Source: Thiofilum flexile DSM 14609
GTDB taxonomy: Bacteria; Pseudomonadota; Gammaproteobacteria; Thiotrichales; Thiotrichaceae
NCBI RefSeq assembly: GCF_000380185.1
Contig: NZ_KB904755.1
Span: forward strand, 1-64,000
Reading direction: 5' to 3'
Length of the DNA stretch: 64,000 nt
The translations under genes were made by a program, and so were the position numbers. Positions 9,286-18,409 of the stretch are shown in pieces. Below the pieces are notes generated by a model. That model worked only from the letters and a program-made list of their open reading frames with translations. It was not told the DNA's origin and did not search any database. The first letter of the stretch is position 1. Each line of letters starts with the position of its first letter.

Positions 9286-10983
9286 TTATTTTGTTGTAGC
9301 TGAACGTACTAAACGCACTTTATAAGCGGTGCTAGTGAGCGGCTCGCTAGCAACAAAACTGTCCTCTTTTAGATAATCAAACGCTAACACCACCGGACGA
9401 GTGAAGTTATAGTAATAAGACGGGGTACTAGTTACATAGAAATCCGTGCTTTTAATATCAGGGAAGTATTGGCTATCGACTAAAGTTTCCCCTTCTTTGG
9501 TGTAGCTATAGTCCATAATCGAACGCAGCTCAAAAGCAGTCGGTACACGCCAATCATTAAAACCGCAATAGCCTGCTTTATTCACACTCGCTACATATTG
9601 AGCAATGGAGCAAGTCGGGCAATTGACAGGCAGCGCAATTTCCTTTTCGCTAAAGGTATAATCTTGGTCATGTAGGCCGTTATCACCTTGGGTAATTTTC
9701 TTTTCCCACACAAGGCCTGTCACATTATCCCGCACACAATTCCAGCTCGATGCTTTAGCACTGAGTGCTGCACCTTGAAAATCTAGTTTGCTAAAGCTAA
9801 AGCCCGCATGTCCGTCACTATCATCATTATGAGTCGCATCACGTCCGGCGAAAGCATCTTGTAATAAAACACTCTTATCTAATGTCGAGCAAACTTTATT
9901 GACTTGATCTAAGCAATAAGTCACGCCGGTATCATTCAGCGGATGAGTGGGTTTGGATAAAATCGGGGTGATTTTTACCTCAGCACTCGCGGGGCTACGA
10001 TTACCGTTATCATCCTCAGCAACTACCCGGAAATAGGTGGTCTCATTCATACGCAAATGGGTGGCTTGATAGCTAGTCGCATTGCTGACTGGAATCCATT
10101 TGCCTAATTTGTAAGTCGTACATTTGGCAATATCAACAATCGGCTCTTGCGCTTGGCAAATAAAGTATTTGCTAATACCTGCAATCGCTTCCCACTTGAG
10201 TGTGGCACCATCAGGTTCAACTGGGGTAATTTGCACTTGAGGAGTTGTAATCACTGCTACTGGTTTAACTTGAATAGTGACCGTGTCAGTATGAGTGGCA
10301 CCTTTGTCATCGGTTACTTTCAATGAGAAAACTAAATTGGTAGCTATCGCAACGGTTGGCGTTTTAAAAGCGATATTGGCTTGATTTGCATCACTCAGGG
10401 TTACGGCAGGGCCACTCACTTGTGTCCATTGATAGCTTACTACTGTTCCATCAGTATCCGTACCTTTACCAAATAATACGAATGGCGTATTACTTGCCAC
10501 ACTTTGATCTGCACCCGCATTAGCAACAGGAGCTTTATTGCTATTAGCCTTAACTAATACGGTGACCGTATCCGTAGCTTTGGCACCTGCATCATCCTGT
10601 ACAGTTAACTCAAAGGTGAACACGGTATCCACACTCACCTCAGGTGCTGTGAATTGTAATTGGCTGTTAGTGCTATTAGTAAGCTCAACAGCCGGGCCAA
10701 AGGTTTGTTTCCAGCTATAGCTCACGATGCGTCCATCGGTATCAGTACTTTGACTACCATCGAGAGTGACGACTTGTTTAGAGGTTACCGTTACATCTGC
10801 ACCCGCTTTGGCAACAGGTAACTCATTAGTATTATTGGGTGTAGGTGTTTGATTAGGGGATTGACCAGAACTCGATGAACTAGAACCACCACTGTTACAG
10901 CCACTTAAACCTAATACGAGGCTTAAGCCTAGTGCTAGACCTACTTTGTAGGTACTGACTTTAGAAAAGTTATTGATTATCAT
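9286..10983 (-). CDS. Surface lipoprotein with PKD-like repeats and a DUF1566 domain
   Basis: The 565-residue protein starts with a signal peptide and lipobox LGLSGC, then a Ser/Gly-rich linker. Two PKD/REJ-like immunoglobulin domains follow (about residues 55-145 and 148-240), each with the pattern ADVTVTSKQVVTLDGSQSTD or similar and ending in DTVTVLVK or DTVTIQVK. A fibronectin-III-like segment (about 250-340, with SYQATHLRMNETTYFRVVAEDD) leads to a C-terminal DUF1566/Lcl domain (LVWEKK, GFNDWRVPTAFELRSIMDY, VRLVRS). It looks like an adhesin or matrix-binding protein on the outer membrane. It is the first gene of a two-gene unit with 8706-9272. Confidence 0.72.
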   Translation of the reverse strand: MIINNFSKVSTYKVGLALGLSLVLGLSGCNSGGSSSSSSGQSPNQTPTPNNTNELPVAKAGADVTVTSKQVVTLDGSQSTDTDGRIVSYSWKQTFGPAVELTNSTNSQLQFTAPEVSVDTVFTFELTVQDDAGAKATDTVTVLVKANSNKAPVANAGADQSVASNTPFVLFGKGTDTDGTVVSYQWTQVSGPAVTLSDANQANIAFKTPTVAIATNLVFSLKVTDDKGATHTDTVTIQVKPVAVITTPQVQITPVEPDGATLKWEAIAGISKYFICQAQEPIVDIAKCTTYKLGKWIPVSNATSYQATHLRMNETTYFRVVAEDDNGNRSPASAEVKITPILSKPTHPLNDTGVTYCLDQVNKVCSTLDKSVLLQDAFAGRDATHNDDSDGHAGFSFSKLDFQGAALSAKASSWNCVRDNVTGLVWEKKITQGDNGLHDQDYTFSEKEIALPVNCPTCSIAQYVASVNKAGYCGFNDWRVPTAFELRSIMDYSYTKEGETLVDSQYFPDIKSTDFYVTSTPSYYYNFTRPVVLAFDYLKEDSFVASEPLTSTAYKVRLVRSATTK

Positions 10984-11192
10984 GCAGTTGCTACTCGTGT
11001 AACGGTTAATAAGTTGTTAATGAATGGGTCATTAACTTACTTAATAAGCTAACACTGTTTATTTATATTAAAAATCTATAGGCTTATAAACGATATATAT
11101 AGACCTACCAAAGGCATAAACGAATCGGAATAAGTGACTAATGGAAGGTATGGCAGGGTGATATTTAGGTATAAGTTCAAGTACTTATAGAT

Positions 11193-11220
11193 GAATAGGA
11201 GGAGAAACCTCCTCCTATTC
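11193..11220 (-). terminator. Perfect 12-bp hairpin
   Basis: GAATAGGAGGAG pairs with CTCCTCCTATTC around an AAAC loop. It is downstream of the small ORF at 11276-11500 on the minus strand, alongside a second small stem at about 11245-11260. There is no clear U-tract. The rest of 10984-11275 shows no gene. Confidence 0.4.
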
Positions 11221-11275
11221 GAGCATAGATAACTGTATTGAGACATCCCCTTAGGGATGCAGTGGTAGAGCTTAG

Positions 11276-11500
11276 TTAATGTATGATGATCAGCGGTACA
11301 GCTTGTCGATAATCATTTTTGTATTCCAGCCTATGCTTGCCAGAATTGACATAAATACGCTTAAACTCTGCCTCTGAGTAGCGCTGATACGGGATATGGG
11401 CACAATTCTTTTCGGTGTAATCATTTGCATCCGCTTCATCAGCAAACACCATGGCGCGTACCCACTTTTCGCCGAGGACAAGATAGTTTTTCATATTCAT
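11276..11500 (-). CDS. Small hypothetical protein
   Basis: I do not recognise this 74-residue soluble protein. ATG 11500 is chosen because AGAGG lies about six bases upstream; a longer frame to 11542 has no such site. The sequence is polar, with acidic FADEADANDYTEKN and basic KRIYVNSGKHRLEYKNDYR segments. It sits between the lipoprotein cluster and the nitrite transport operon but is separated from both by more than 200 bp, so no functional link is evident. Confidence 0.5.
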   Translation of the reverse strand: MNMKNYLVLGEKWVRAMVFADEADANDYTEKNCAHIPYQRYSEAEFKRIYVNSGKHRLEYKNDYRQAVPLIIIH

Positions 11501-11745
11501 TGCTGCCTCTGGTTTATAACTTATCGATGTAATATTGTGCATTGCAACAATATAGTTTTGTCCCCATTGGCAGGCAAGAAGTTCAACCTAAGCGGTATTT
11601 TTTGTGCGACGCAGCATGCATTATAATTTTGCGACTCGTACTCTTAATTAGAAAATTACTTGATGGTGATAATTAACCCCATCACGAGACAAAAATATCG
11701 GCCTATTACAAGCCGAGATATTATTAATATCAATTTGAAATTTGA

Positions 11746-12603
11746 TCATGCGTGCTTAAACACCGAAGTAGTTTGTTCAGCTTCTGGTCTGTTTTTCAAA
11801 CTACGTTCGCGTTGGGTACGCACATGAGTCAGGTAGAGTGGTAGGCCAACAAACAAGAAACCACCGACCAGATTGCCCAAGGCTGTTGGTAGCTCATTCC
11901 AGATCATATATTCCATAAAGGTGAAATTGCCGCCCATAATCATGGAAAAGGGGAATAGGAACATATTAACAATGGAATGCTCGAACCCCATGAAAAAGAA
12001 CAGCATAATCGGCATCCACATAGCCAATATCTTGCCAGTAGCAGAGGTAGAAATCATAGCTCCAACCACACCCATGGAGACCATCCAGTTGCATAACACA
12101 CCGCGAATGAAAATAGTCAGCCATCCGCTTACACCATGAGCCGCATAGCCTAACACTCTCGACTCACCAATTTCGGACACCTTAGTAGCCACTTCACCAC
12201 CATCAGTATGATAGCCATAGGTCAGAATGAAGGACATCATGAATGCAACGGTCAATGCACCCGCAAAATTACCAATAAAAACCAATCCCCAATTGCGCAG
12301 CACTCCTGCTACGGTTACACCTGGTCGCTTGTCAATCAGTGCTAGCGGTACTAGAGTGAACACTCCCGTTAGGAGATCAAACTTCATCAAATAAAGCATG
12401 ATGAAGCCAACTGGAAACAACAACGCTCCCACTAATGGGGAACCCGTCTTAACAGTGACAGTCACGGCAAATACGGCAGCTAGCGCCAAAATAGCGCCCG
12501 CCATGAAGGCTCTAATCAGAGTATCACGGGTCGACATATAGACTTTTGCTTCGCCCTGATCAACCATTTTGGATACAAATTCGGTAGGTTCCAAATAGGA
12601 CAT
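11746..12603 (-). CDS. Formate/nitrite transporter family protein, probable nitrite channel
   Basis: FNT proteins are pentameric inner-membrane channels for formate, nitrite or hydrosulfide. The 285-residue protein has six predicted membrane segments and the FNT hallmarks: the Omega-loop motif KFDLLTG (about residues 74-80), a VLCNWMVSMG segment, and the second half-helix with FEHSIVNMF (about 205-213) containing the conserved selectivity His. It follows nirB and nirD with a 24-bp gap, so nitrite uptake for the NirBD reductase is the likely role (nirC-like). Its length (285) is closer to FocA than to NirC of E. coli, so substrate is inferred from context. Confidence 0.85.
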   Translation of the reverse strand: MSYLEPTEFVSKMVDQGEAKVYMSTRDTLIRAFMAGAILALAAVFAVTVTVKTGSPLVGALLFPVGFIMLYLMKFDLLTGVFTLVPLALIDKRPGVTVAGVLRNWGLVFIGNFAGALTVAFMMSFILTYGYHTDGGEVATKVSEIGESRVLGYAAHGVSGWLTIFIRGVLCNWMVSMGVVGAMISTSATGKILAMWMPIMLFFFMGFEHSIVNMFLFPFSMIMGGNFTFMEYMIWNELPTALGNLVGGFLFVGLPLYLTHVRTQRERSLKNRPEAEQTTSVFKHA

Positions 12604-12627
12604 AATATTTTCTCCATACGCTTTAAA

Positions 12628-12960
12628 TCAGCACGGGATCGTTACTTCTGGTATTAGCTGTAACAGGACTTTACCGTCCTCTACTCGTGCTGGAAACACG
12701 CGGCTACAGCCTTCATCCGGCCCTAATGCCTCTCCACTGGCGAGATCAATTTTCCAGTTGTGTAAGGGGCAGGTCACGGTAGAGCCGTGCATAATGCCCT
12801 GTGATAAGGGGCCTTGCTTGTGTGGACAGGCATCACGGATGGCATAGACCTGATCATTGCGCCCCCGGAATACGGCAATATCCATATCGGGGGTCTTAAT
12901 GACTCGTGCACCTAGCACCGGGATTTGGTTTAATTCAACGACTTCAATCCATAGACTCAT
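12628..12960 (-). CDS. nirD: Nitrite reductase small subunit, Rieske-type
   Basis: NirD pairs with NirB in the cytoplasmic NADH-dependent reduction of nitrite to ammonium. The 110-residue protein is a single Rieske-like domain. Unlike the E. coli NirD, it keeps both iron-sulfur ligand pairs, C-P-H in RDACPHKQGPLS and C-P-L-H in VTCPLHNWKIDL. A real [2Fe-2S] cluster is therefore expected. It starts nine bases after the nirB stop codon and precedes the FNT transporter gene, forming a nirB-nirD-transporter operon. Confidence 0.88.
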   Translation of the reverse strand: MSLWIEVVELNQIPVLGARVIKTPDMDIAVFRGRNDQVYAIRDACPHKQGPLSQGIMHGSTVTCPLHNWKIDLASGEALGPDEGCSRVFPARVEDGKVLLQLIPEVTIPC

Positions 12961-12969
12961 GGTCTTTCC

Positions 12970-15423
12970 TCACTCTACCGTTGCGAGTTCTGCTAGGGTA
13001 ATCGGTTTAAATTCATGCGCAAATGCACCATCAGCACACTGCTTCCAAGGGTCAATCTGAGCCACTCGCTGGGAAATGCGGAAGCGCTCACAAAGAGCTG
13101 CACGGTTTTCAGGGTCACTGATGACCTGCTTAATCCGCTCCAAACCTACCCGCTCTACCCATGGCGCGGTGCGCTCTAGATAATGAGCATCCTCACGGTA
13201 AAACTGGCAAAATGCCGCGCTGTATTCCAATACCTCCTCCTCGGTTGCCACCTTGCACAGTAAATCGGTGACGCGCACTTTAATACCGCCATTACCGCCA
13301 ATATGCAGCTCATAACCGGAATCGACACAGACCACACCGAAATCCTTAATAGTCGCTTCGGCACAATTGCGCGGACACCCCGAAACCGCCATTTTGAACT
13401 TATGCGGCATCCATGAACCCCAAGTGAGTTCCTCTAATTTGACGCCAAGGCCGGTGGAATCCTGAGTCCCAAAACGGCACCACGTGCTACCCACACAGGT
13501 TTTCACTGTACGCAGCCCTTTAGCATAAGCATGACCGGAAATAAAACCGGCATCCGTGAGATCCTTCCACATGGCTGGCAGTTGTTCCTTTTTCACTCCA
13601 AATAGATCAATGCGCTGACCACCCGTAATTTTCATTTCTGGCACCTGATATTTATCGGCGACATCAGCAATGGTACGCAATTGAACTGGGGTACATAGAC
13701 CACCAAACATACGCGGCACGACGGAATAAGTACCATCCTTTTGAATATTGCCGTGAGCGCGTTCATTGATGAAACGTGACTGAGCATCATCCTGATACTC
13801 ATTAGGCCAAGCACACAGCAGATAGTAATTGAGGGCATTACGGCAAGAAGGACAACCATCCTCGGTGCGCCACTCAAAAAATTCGCGTACCGCAGGCATG
13901 GTTTTGAGCTGATGCTCTAAAATCCCGGAGCGAACTTGATCATGGGTAAAGTCGGTACATTTACATAAAGGCTTGCTGGTAGGAGTCTGGGAATAATCAC
14001 CCCCTACGGTATGTGCTAGTAATGACTCCACAAGTCCCGTGCAAGAGCCGCAGGAGGCAGAGGCCTTGGTGTGGGCGCGTACCTCATCTAGGGTAAAGAG
14101 CTTTTTTTCGGTAATAGCCCTCACAATGTCGCCCTTACAGACCCCATTACAGCCGCAGATCTCGGCCTCATCGGGCAGCACCGCTACTCGTGTTTCTGGG
14201 TTATGACCGGAATCACCTAGATGTGCTTGTCCAAATAGCAAGGTATCGCGGAAGGCGGAGATATCCGTACCATCCTTCATGAGTTGGAAATACCAACTCC
14301 CATCCACGGTATCACCGTATAGCACCGCACCTTTGATGCGGTTATCTTCCAATACAATTTTCTTGTAAGTACCTGAAGCGGCATCCTTAAAGATAATATC
14401 TTCGGTCTGCTCATTACCGATAAAGTCACCAGCAGAGAATAATTCAATTCCCGTAACTTTTAATTTAGTAGAGGTAACCGTGCCTTGATAGCGGGCAATA
14501 CCATAACGAGCTAGGTGATTAGCCGCTACTTTTGCTTGATCAAATAGTGGTGCCACCAGACCATAAGCGGTACCACGATGCTGTACACACTCACCAATAG
14601 CATAGATCTTGGGGTCAGTAATGGTTTGCATCGTATCATTCACCACAATACCGCGTTCACAATACAAGCCCACTGATTTTGCTAATTCAATATTGGGTCT
14701 GATCCCCACTGCCATGACTACCAAGTCGGCATCAATAGTGAGGCCATTTTTAAAACGCAGCCCTGTGACACGCTCATCGCCTAGAATCTCGTCTGTGCTG
14801 TGCTTCATAAGAAATTTTATGCCACGCGCTTCTAGCGATTTTTGCAACATAAGGGCTGCTGGCTTATCGAGCTGGCGCTCCATGAGAAACTCATTCAGGT
14901 GTACCACGGTTACATCCATACCCTGCTTGAGTAAGCCATTAGCTGCCTCTAAACCTAATAGGCCGCCCCCAATCACCACTGCTTTCGGATACTGACGTGC
15001 TGAATCCAGCATTACATTCACATCTTTAATATCACGAAAGCCGATCACGCCTTGTTTATCCGCTCCGGGTACTGGCAGCATAAAGGGTACAGACCCTGTC
15101 GCAATCACCAGCCGGTCATAACGTGCTACGGTGCCATCGGTCGCAATGACTTCACGCCGTGAGCGATTGATTCGGCTTACCTTTTTACCCTTATGTAGCG
15201 TAATGCCATTATTCACATACCATTGATCATCATTAAGCATGATTTGCTCAATGGTTTTTTCGCTAGCGAGTACCGGCGAGAGCATAATACGGTTGTAGTT
15301 ACCATAAGGCTCCTCACCAAATACCGTAATATTGTAATGATCAGGCGCTAGTTTGAGTAATTCCTCTAAAGTTCGCACCCCAGCCATACCATTGCCGATT
15401 AGTATCAGGTTTTCTTTGAGCAT
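12970..15423 (-). CDS. nirB: Nitrite reductase (NADH) large subunit
   Basis: NirB carries FAD, an Fe-S cluster and siroheme and reduces nitrite to ammonium in the cytoplasm. The 817-residue protein begins with a pyridine-nucleotide-disulfide oxidoreductase module (GNGMAGVRTLEELL at about 10-23; second Rossmann motif VVIGGGLLGLEAANGL at about 150). Next are BFD-like [2Fe-2S] segments (CGCNGVCKG and CGSCTG at about 425-475, plus CKC). The C-terminal half has the sulfite/nitrite reductase domains with CVGSTWCRFG and the siroheme/4Fe-4S ligands in SGCPRNCAEA. The length is a little below E. coli NirB (847). A hairpin with a U-tract immediately upstream suggests attenuation control. Confidence 0.94.
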   Translation of the reverse strand: MLKENLILIGNGMAGVRTLEELLKLAPDHYNITVFGEEPYGNYNRIMLSPVLASEKTIEQIMLNDDQWYVNNGITLHKGKKVSRINRSRREVIATDGTVARYDRLVIATGSVPFMLPVPGADKQGVIGFRDIKDVNVMLDSARQYPKAVVIGGGLLGLEAANGLLKQGMDVTVVHLNEFLMERQLDKPAALMLQKSLEARGIKFLMKHSTDEILGDERVTGLRFKNGLTIDADLVVMAVGIRPNIELAKSVGLYCERGIVVNDTMQTITDPKIYAIGECVQHRGTAYGLVAPLFDQAKVAANHLARYGIARYQGTVTSTKLKVTGIELFSAGDFIGNEQTEDIIFKDAASGTYKKIVLEDNRIKGAVLYGDTVDGSWYFQLMKDGTDISAFRDTLLFGQAHLGDSGHNPETRVAVLPDEAEICGCNGVCKGDIVRAITEKKLFTLDEVRAHTKASASCGSCTGLVESLLAHTVGGDYSQTPTSKPLCKCTDFTHDQVRSGILEHQLKTMPAVREFFEWRTEDGCPSCRNALNYYLLCAWPNEYQDDAQSRFINERAHGNIQKDGTYSVVPRMFGGLCTPVQLRTIADVADKYQVPEMKITGGQRIDLFGVKKEQLPAMWKDLTDAGFISGHAYAKGLRTVKTCVGSTWCRFGTQDSTGLGVKLEELTWGSWMPHKFKMAVSGCPRNCAEATIKDFGVVCVDSGYELHIGGNGGIKVRVTDLLCKVATEEEVLEYSAAFCQFYREDAHYLERTAPWVERVGLERIKQVISDPENRAALCERFRISQRVAQIDPWKQCADGAFAHEFKPITLAELATVE

Positions 15424-15442
15424 GTTTGCATCTCCTGCAAAT

Positions 15443-15493
15443 AAAAAGGCCCTGAATCCTAGAGCCTAAAATAAATGGCATAGGATTCAGGGC
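15443..15493 (-). promoter_or_regulatory. Terminator-like attenuator in the nirB leader
   Basis: On the minus strand, 13-base arms (GCCCTGAATCCTA and its complement, 15481-15493 and 15449-15461) are separated by 19 bases and followed directly by CCTTTTT. This is an intrinsic terminator 20 bases before the nirB start codon, with GCAGGAGATG supplying the ribosome binding site just after it. Upstream on the same strand, CTGTAGCGTACAG (about 15510-15525) could form another small hairpin. The layout resembles nitrate/nitrite-responsive antitermination leaders of the NasR/NasT ANTAR type, but the regulator is not in the window. Confidence 0.65.
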
Positions 15494-15753
15494 TTCGTTA
15501 CCCATGATGTATCTGTACGCTACAGTGCGTGGAATAGCCGCAGGTGGTCGCCGTTAACTACCCAGGCAGCAATTATTTTTTAACATGCAGGTATTATGCC
15601 AATAGCTAATAAGCCTAGCGAATCAATCCTAATCAAGCAGAAAGCTATTTGTGCATGGGGTAATACTCACCATTTTAGGGAGTAAGGACAAAATGTTGCA
15701 CCGCACAGAAGCAAGCTATCAGCCTCTAATCTAATGCTCATAAGTAGGTATAT

Positions 15754-15859
15754 CAAAGTAATCGGGTATTTCTGGAGCAGTCTTGGCGGCAGGGAAGCCG
15801 CCTTGTAGCGTACAAGGATGTATTCACAGCGGCTGCGGAAGAAATACTCGATTACTTTG
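15754..15859. repeat. 106-bp palindromic MITE-like repeat, copy 2
   Basis: The 20-base left arm (starting CAAAGTAATCGGG) pairs with the right arm at 15840-15859 with one mismatch. The core shares GGAGCAGTCTTGGCGGCA and GTACAAGGATGTATTCACAGC with copy 1 at 4862-4971, although the arms differ in sequence. The surrounding intergenic interval (15494-16198) contains no gene that I can support. Confidence 0.78.
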
Positions 15860-16029
15860 GCTCAAGTACTTAACCCTACATCGCAATATAGCGGCACAAT
15901 AAACTCAAAAACTAAGCAATACAGGCATGAACTGTACAAAATTTCGCATTAACCCAAGATACTTTGCACCTTTGGCCTATCATGGTCTATATAAGTAAGG
16001 ACTTGCATTATTTTAACTAGCTCTAGAAT

Positions 16030-16139
16030 TATCCTTAGCGTTGAGTGTTTTCAAAGGGACTAGTATTAATGGATCAATGTTAGCGGCATACAGGATGTAA
16101 AATAAACGCCTCCGGCGAAAACACTCAACCCTAAGGATA
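16030..16139. repeat. 110-bp palindromic MITE-like element, second family
   Basis: Inverted 23-base arms (16030-16052, beginning TATCCTTAGCGTTGAGTG, and 16117-16139) match at 22 of 23 positions and enclose 64 bases with no open frame. The element is unrelated in sequence to the repeats at 4862 and 15754. Its arms and size fit a non-autonomous MITE. It lies about 60 bp upstream of the tpm start and could affect its transcription. Confidence 0.7.
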
Positions 16140-16198
16140 GCCCCTTATACTACTTTGCTCTACACTGCTGATATTTTAATTAACAGAGTATAACCATC

Positions 16199-16852
16199 AT
16201 GGAAGCAGCATTTTGGCATGCCCGTTGGGAAAACAATGAAATTGGATTCCACCAAGATAAAATCAATCCCTATTTGCAATCATTTTGGCCTCAGCTAGAT
16301 GCTCCGCATGATCAAACCGTATTTGTACCTTTATGCGGCAAAAGTATTGATATGGTCTGGTTGCGTACTCAAGGTTATACCGTATTAGGGGTGGAACTTA
16401 GCGCAGTGGCGGTGAGTGATTTCTTTAAAGAGCGCAATATTACGCCTAATATCACCCCTCAAGGGGCTTTTGAGCGCTGGGAGACTGAGGGGATTGCCAT
16501 ATTAGTGGGTGATTTTTTTGCCTTAAGTGCGGAAGATCTCCGCCATTGCGGCAGTGTCTATGATCGTGCCTCCTTAGTCGCTCTCCCACCTGAGCTACGC
16601 CAACAATATGCTGAACATTTTATGCGTATTTTGCCCGCCCAAGCCTCCACGCTACTCATCACCTTTGAATACGATCAAGCCGAACGTGCCGGCCCCCCAT
16701 TTGCGGTATTAGAATCAGAAGTCAGAGCACTTTATCAAGACGCTTTTCAGGTCGATCTATGGCTAGATGTTGATATTTTGCCGCAGAGTCCGGGCTTTAA
16801 AAATGCGGGTATTACTCGTTTGCACGAAAAGGTCTATTGCCTAAAAGCCTGA
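16199..16852 (+). CDS. tpm: Thiopurine S-methyltransferase family protein
   Basis: Bacterial TPMT-family enzymes transfer a methyl group from SAM to thiopurines or, in environmental bacteria, to selenium and tellurium oxyanions. The 217-residue protein matches the family along its length: FWHARWENNEIGFHQ at the N-terminus and the SAM-binding VFVPLCGKSIDMVWL (about residues 41-55). GVELSAVAVSDFF (about 66-78) and YDRASLVALPPELRQQY (about 120-136) follow. Cytoplasmic and monomeric by family knowledge. It is a single gene between a palindromic element and the convergent modF. Confidence 0.92.
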   Translation: MEAAFWHARWENNEIGFHQDKINPYLQSFWPQLDAPHDQTVFVPLCGKSIDMVWLRTQGYTVLGVELSAVAVSDFFKERNITPNITPQGAFERWETEGIAILVGDFFALSAEDLRHCGSVYDRASLVALPPELRQQYAEHFMRILPAQASTLLITFEYDQAERAGPPFAVLESEVRALYQDAFQVDLWLDVDILPQSPGFKNAGITRLHEKVYCLKA

Positions 16853-16914
16853 CCCTAGGTGATCGTGTATTTCTAGCTACTCACCGTTGCCACCCTACAC
16901 GATCACTCCTACTA

Positions 16915-18339
16915 CTACGCAGTAACTACCGCCCCCAAGGCTTTATACTGTGCAATCCCCACGATTCGATCATGGGGGTGATGATTGACATACAGCACGG
17001 TTGTTTCTGTCCCCGCCACAATTTTCTCAATCAGCGCTAAGACCAAACGTCGATTCATATCATCCAGCCCTAAACAAGGCTCGTCCAGAATTAATAAAGT
17101 GGGATGTTTGACCATCGCACGGGCAATGAGTAATAGTCTCTGATCCCCAAAAGATAGTTGATTAAACGGCTGCTCGGCACGATCACGCATACCTAATACC
17201 TCCAGCCATTGATTTGCAATCGCCTTTTCGGTTTCGGTATATTTTTGATATAACCCAATGGAATCGTAAAACCCGGAAATAATCACATTTCGCACATTAA
17301 TACTAACTCGATACTCCCACTGCAAAGCACTCGATACATAGCCAATATATTGCTTAACCTGCCAAATACTCTCCCCCGTTCCACGTTGCATGCCAAATAC
17401 GAAAATATCATTCACATAACATTGCGGATGATCGCCCGTGATGAGGTTAAGTAAACAGGTTTTACCACTACCATTAGGGCCGGTTAATTGCCAATGCTGC
17501 CCTTTTTCAATCGTCCACTCTTCCTTATCCAGAATCACTTTTTCCTCATAGGCAATGCGAATATTACGCATTTTGACGAGGGGTTGCTGGGGATCTAGTG
17601 GTGGCACATGGCTTTTAGTGGCTGCTGGAATAGTGAGGTGAGAAGTTTTTAAGTGCAGTAATTGATAGAGATTATCTAACGCTTCCTGATCAGAGCGTGC
17701 AACTTGATGGGCTAAGCTGCCATGATCCATATAGGCAAAATGGGTAATAAAATCCGGTACTTCATCTATACGATTTAATACTAAAATCAATTGCGTGCTT
17801 TGAGCATAGTCTTGTAATAGCTCCTGCAAAAACCCCATAGAATTAATATCCAAGCCATCAAATGGCTCGTCTAAAATGAGTAATTGCGGCTTTTTAGCCA
17901 GTGCTTTAATCAATAAGGTTTTGCGCGTCTCTCCGGTCGAAAGTTTGCGGAAACTGCGCTGTAGTAATGGCTCAAATTGAAAGGCTTGAATCAGTTGTTG
18001 CAGTAGCTCGCTATCGTGGGGTTCGGCTGTGAGGATTTCGAGTACGGGTGTGCCCTCGCTAATAATATCCAAAATATCCGCATCATCTTTACGCCGCTCT
18101 TGCTCGATCAGCTCGGCCTGTGTTTCATAAGAGACTATGACACTATCGTGAGGTACACCCATTATTGTGCCGGCTAAGTGCTCCCCAGCTCCTAACAATG
18201 TGGCAGCTAAGGCGGACTTACCTGAGCCATTAGCGCCTAAAATCACCCAATGCTGCTTAGGCTCGATTTGCCAGTCGGTAGGCTGCAAAATAAAATGCTC
18301 ACCCAATTGAGCGCTATAGGCATTTAGGCTAATCGTCAT
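16915..18339 (-). CDS. modF: ModF-like dual ATP-binding protein
   Basis: ModF carries two ABC ATPase domains in one chain and is linked to molybdate transport or photorepair in enterobacteria; its exact role is unsettled. In the 474-residue product domain 1 has Walker A GANGSGKSALAATLLG (about 34-49), signature LSTGETRKTLL and Walker B LLILDEPFDGLD. Domain 2 has Walker A GPNGSGKTCLLNLITG (about 287-302), signature LSFGDQRLLLIARAM and Walker B LLILDEPCLGLD. There is no membrane domain. No modABC lies nearby, so its partner is unknown. The length is close to E. coli ModF (490). Confidence 0.85.
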   Translation of the reverse strand: MTISLNAYSAQLGEHFILQPTDWQIEPKQHWVILGANGSGKSALAATLLGAGEHLAGTIMGVPHDSVIVSYETQAELIEQERRKDDADILDIISEGTPVLEILTAEPHDSELLQQLIQAFQFEPLLQRSFRKLSTGETRKTLLIKALAKKPQLLILDEPFDGLDINSMGFLQELLQDYAQSTQLILVLNRIDEVPDFITHFAYMDHGSLAHQVARSDQEALDNLYQLLHLKTSHLTIPAATKSHVPPLDPQQPLVKMRNIRIAYEEKVILDKEEWTIEKGQHWQLTGPNGSGKTCLLNLITGDHPQCYVNDIFVFGMQRGTGESIWQVKQYIGYVSSALQWEYRVSINVRNVIISGFYDSIGLYQKYTETEKAIANQWLEVLGMRDRAEQPFNQLSFGDQRLLLIARAMVKHPTLLILDEPCLGLDDMNRRLVLALIEKIVAGTETTVLYVNHHPHDRIVGIAQYKALGAVVTA

Positions 18340-18409
18340 GGCTAAAATCTCACTCCAAGTCTAAAGACTTACTATCATAGCAAGAGATAGTAGCGGGCTT
18401 GAATGAGCT

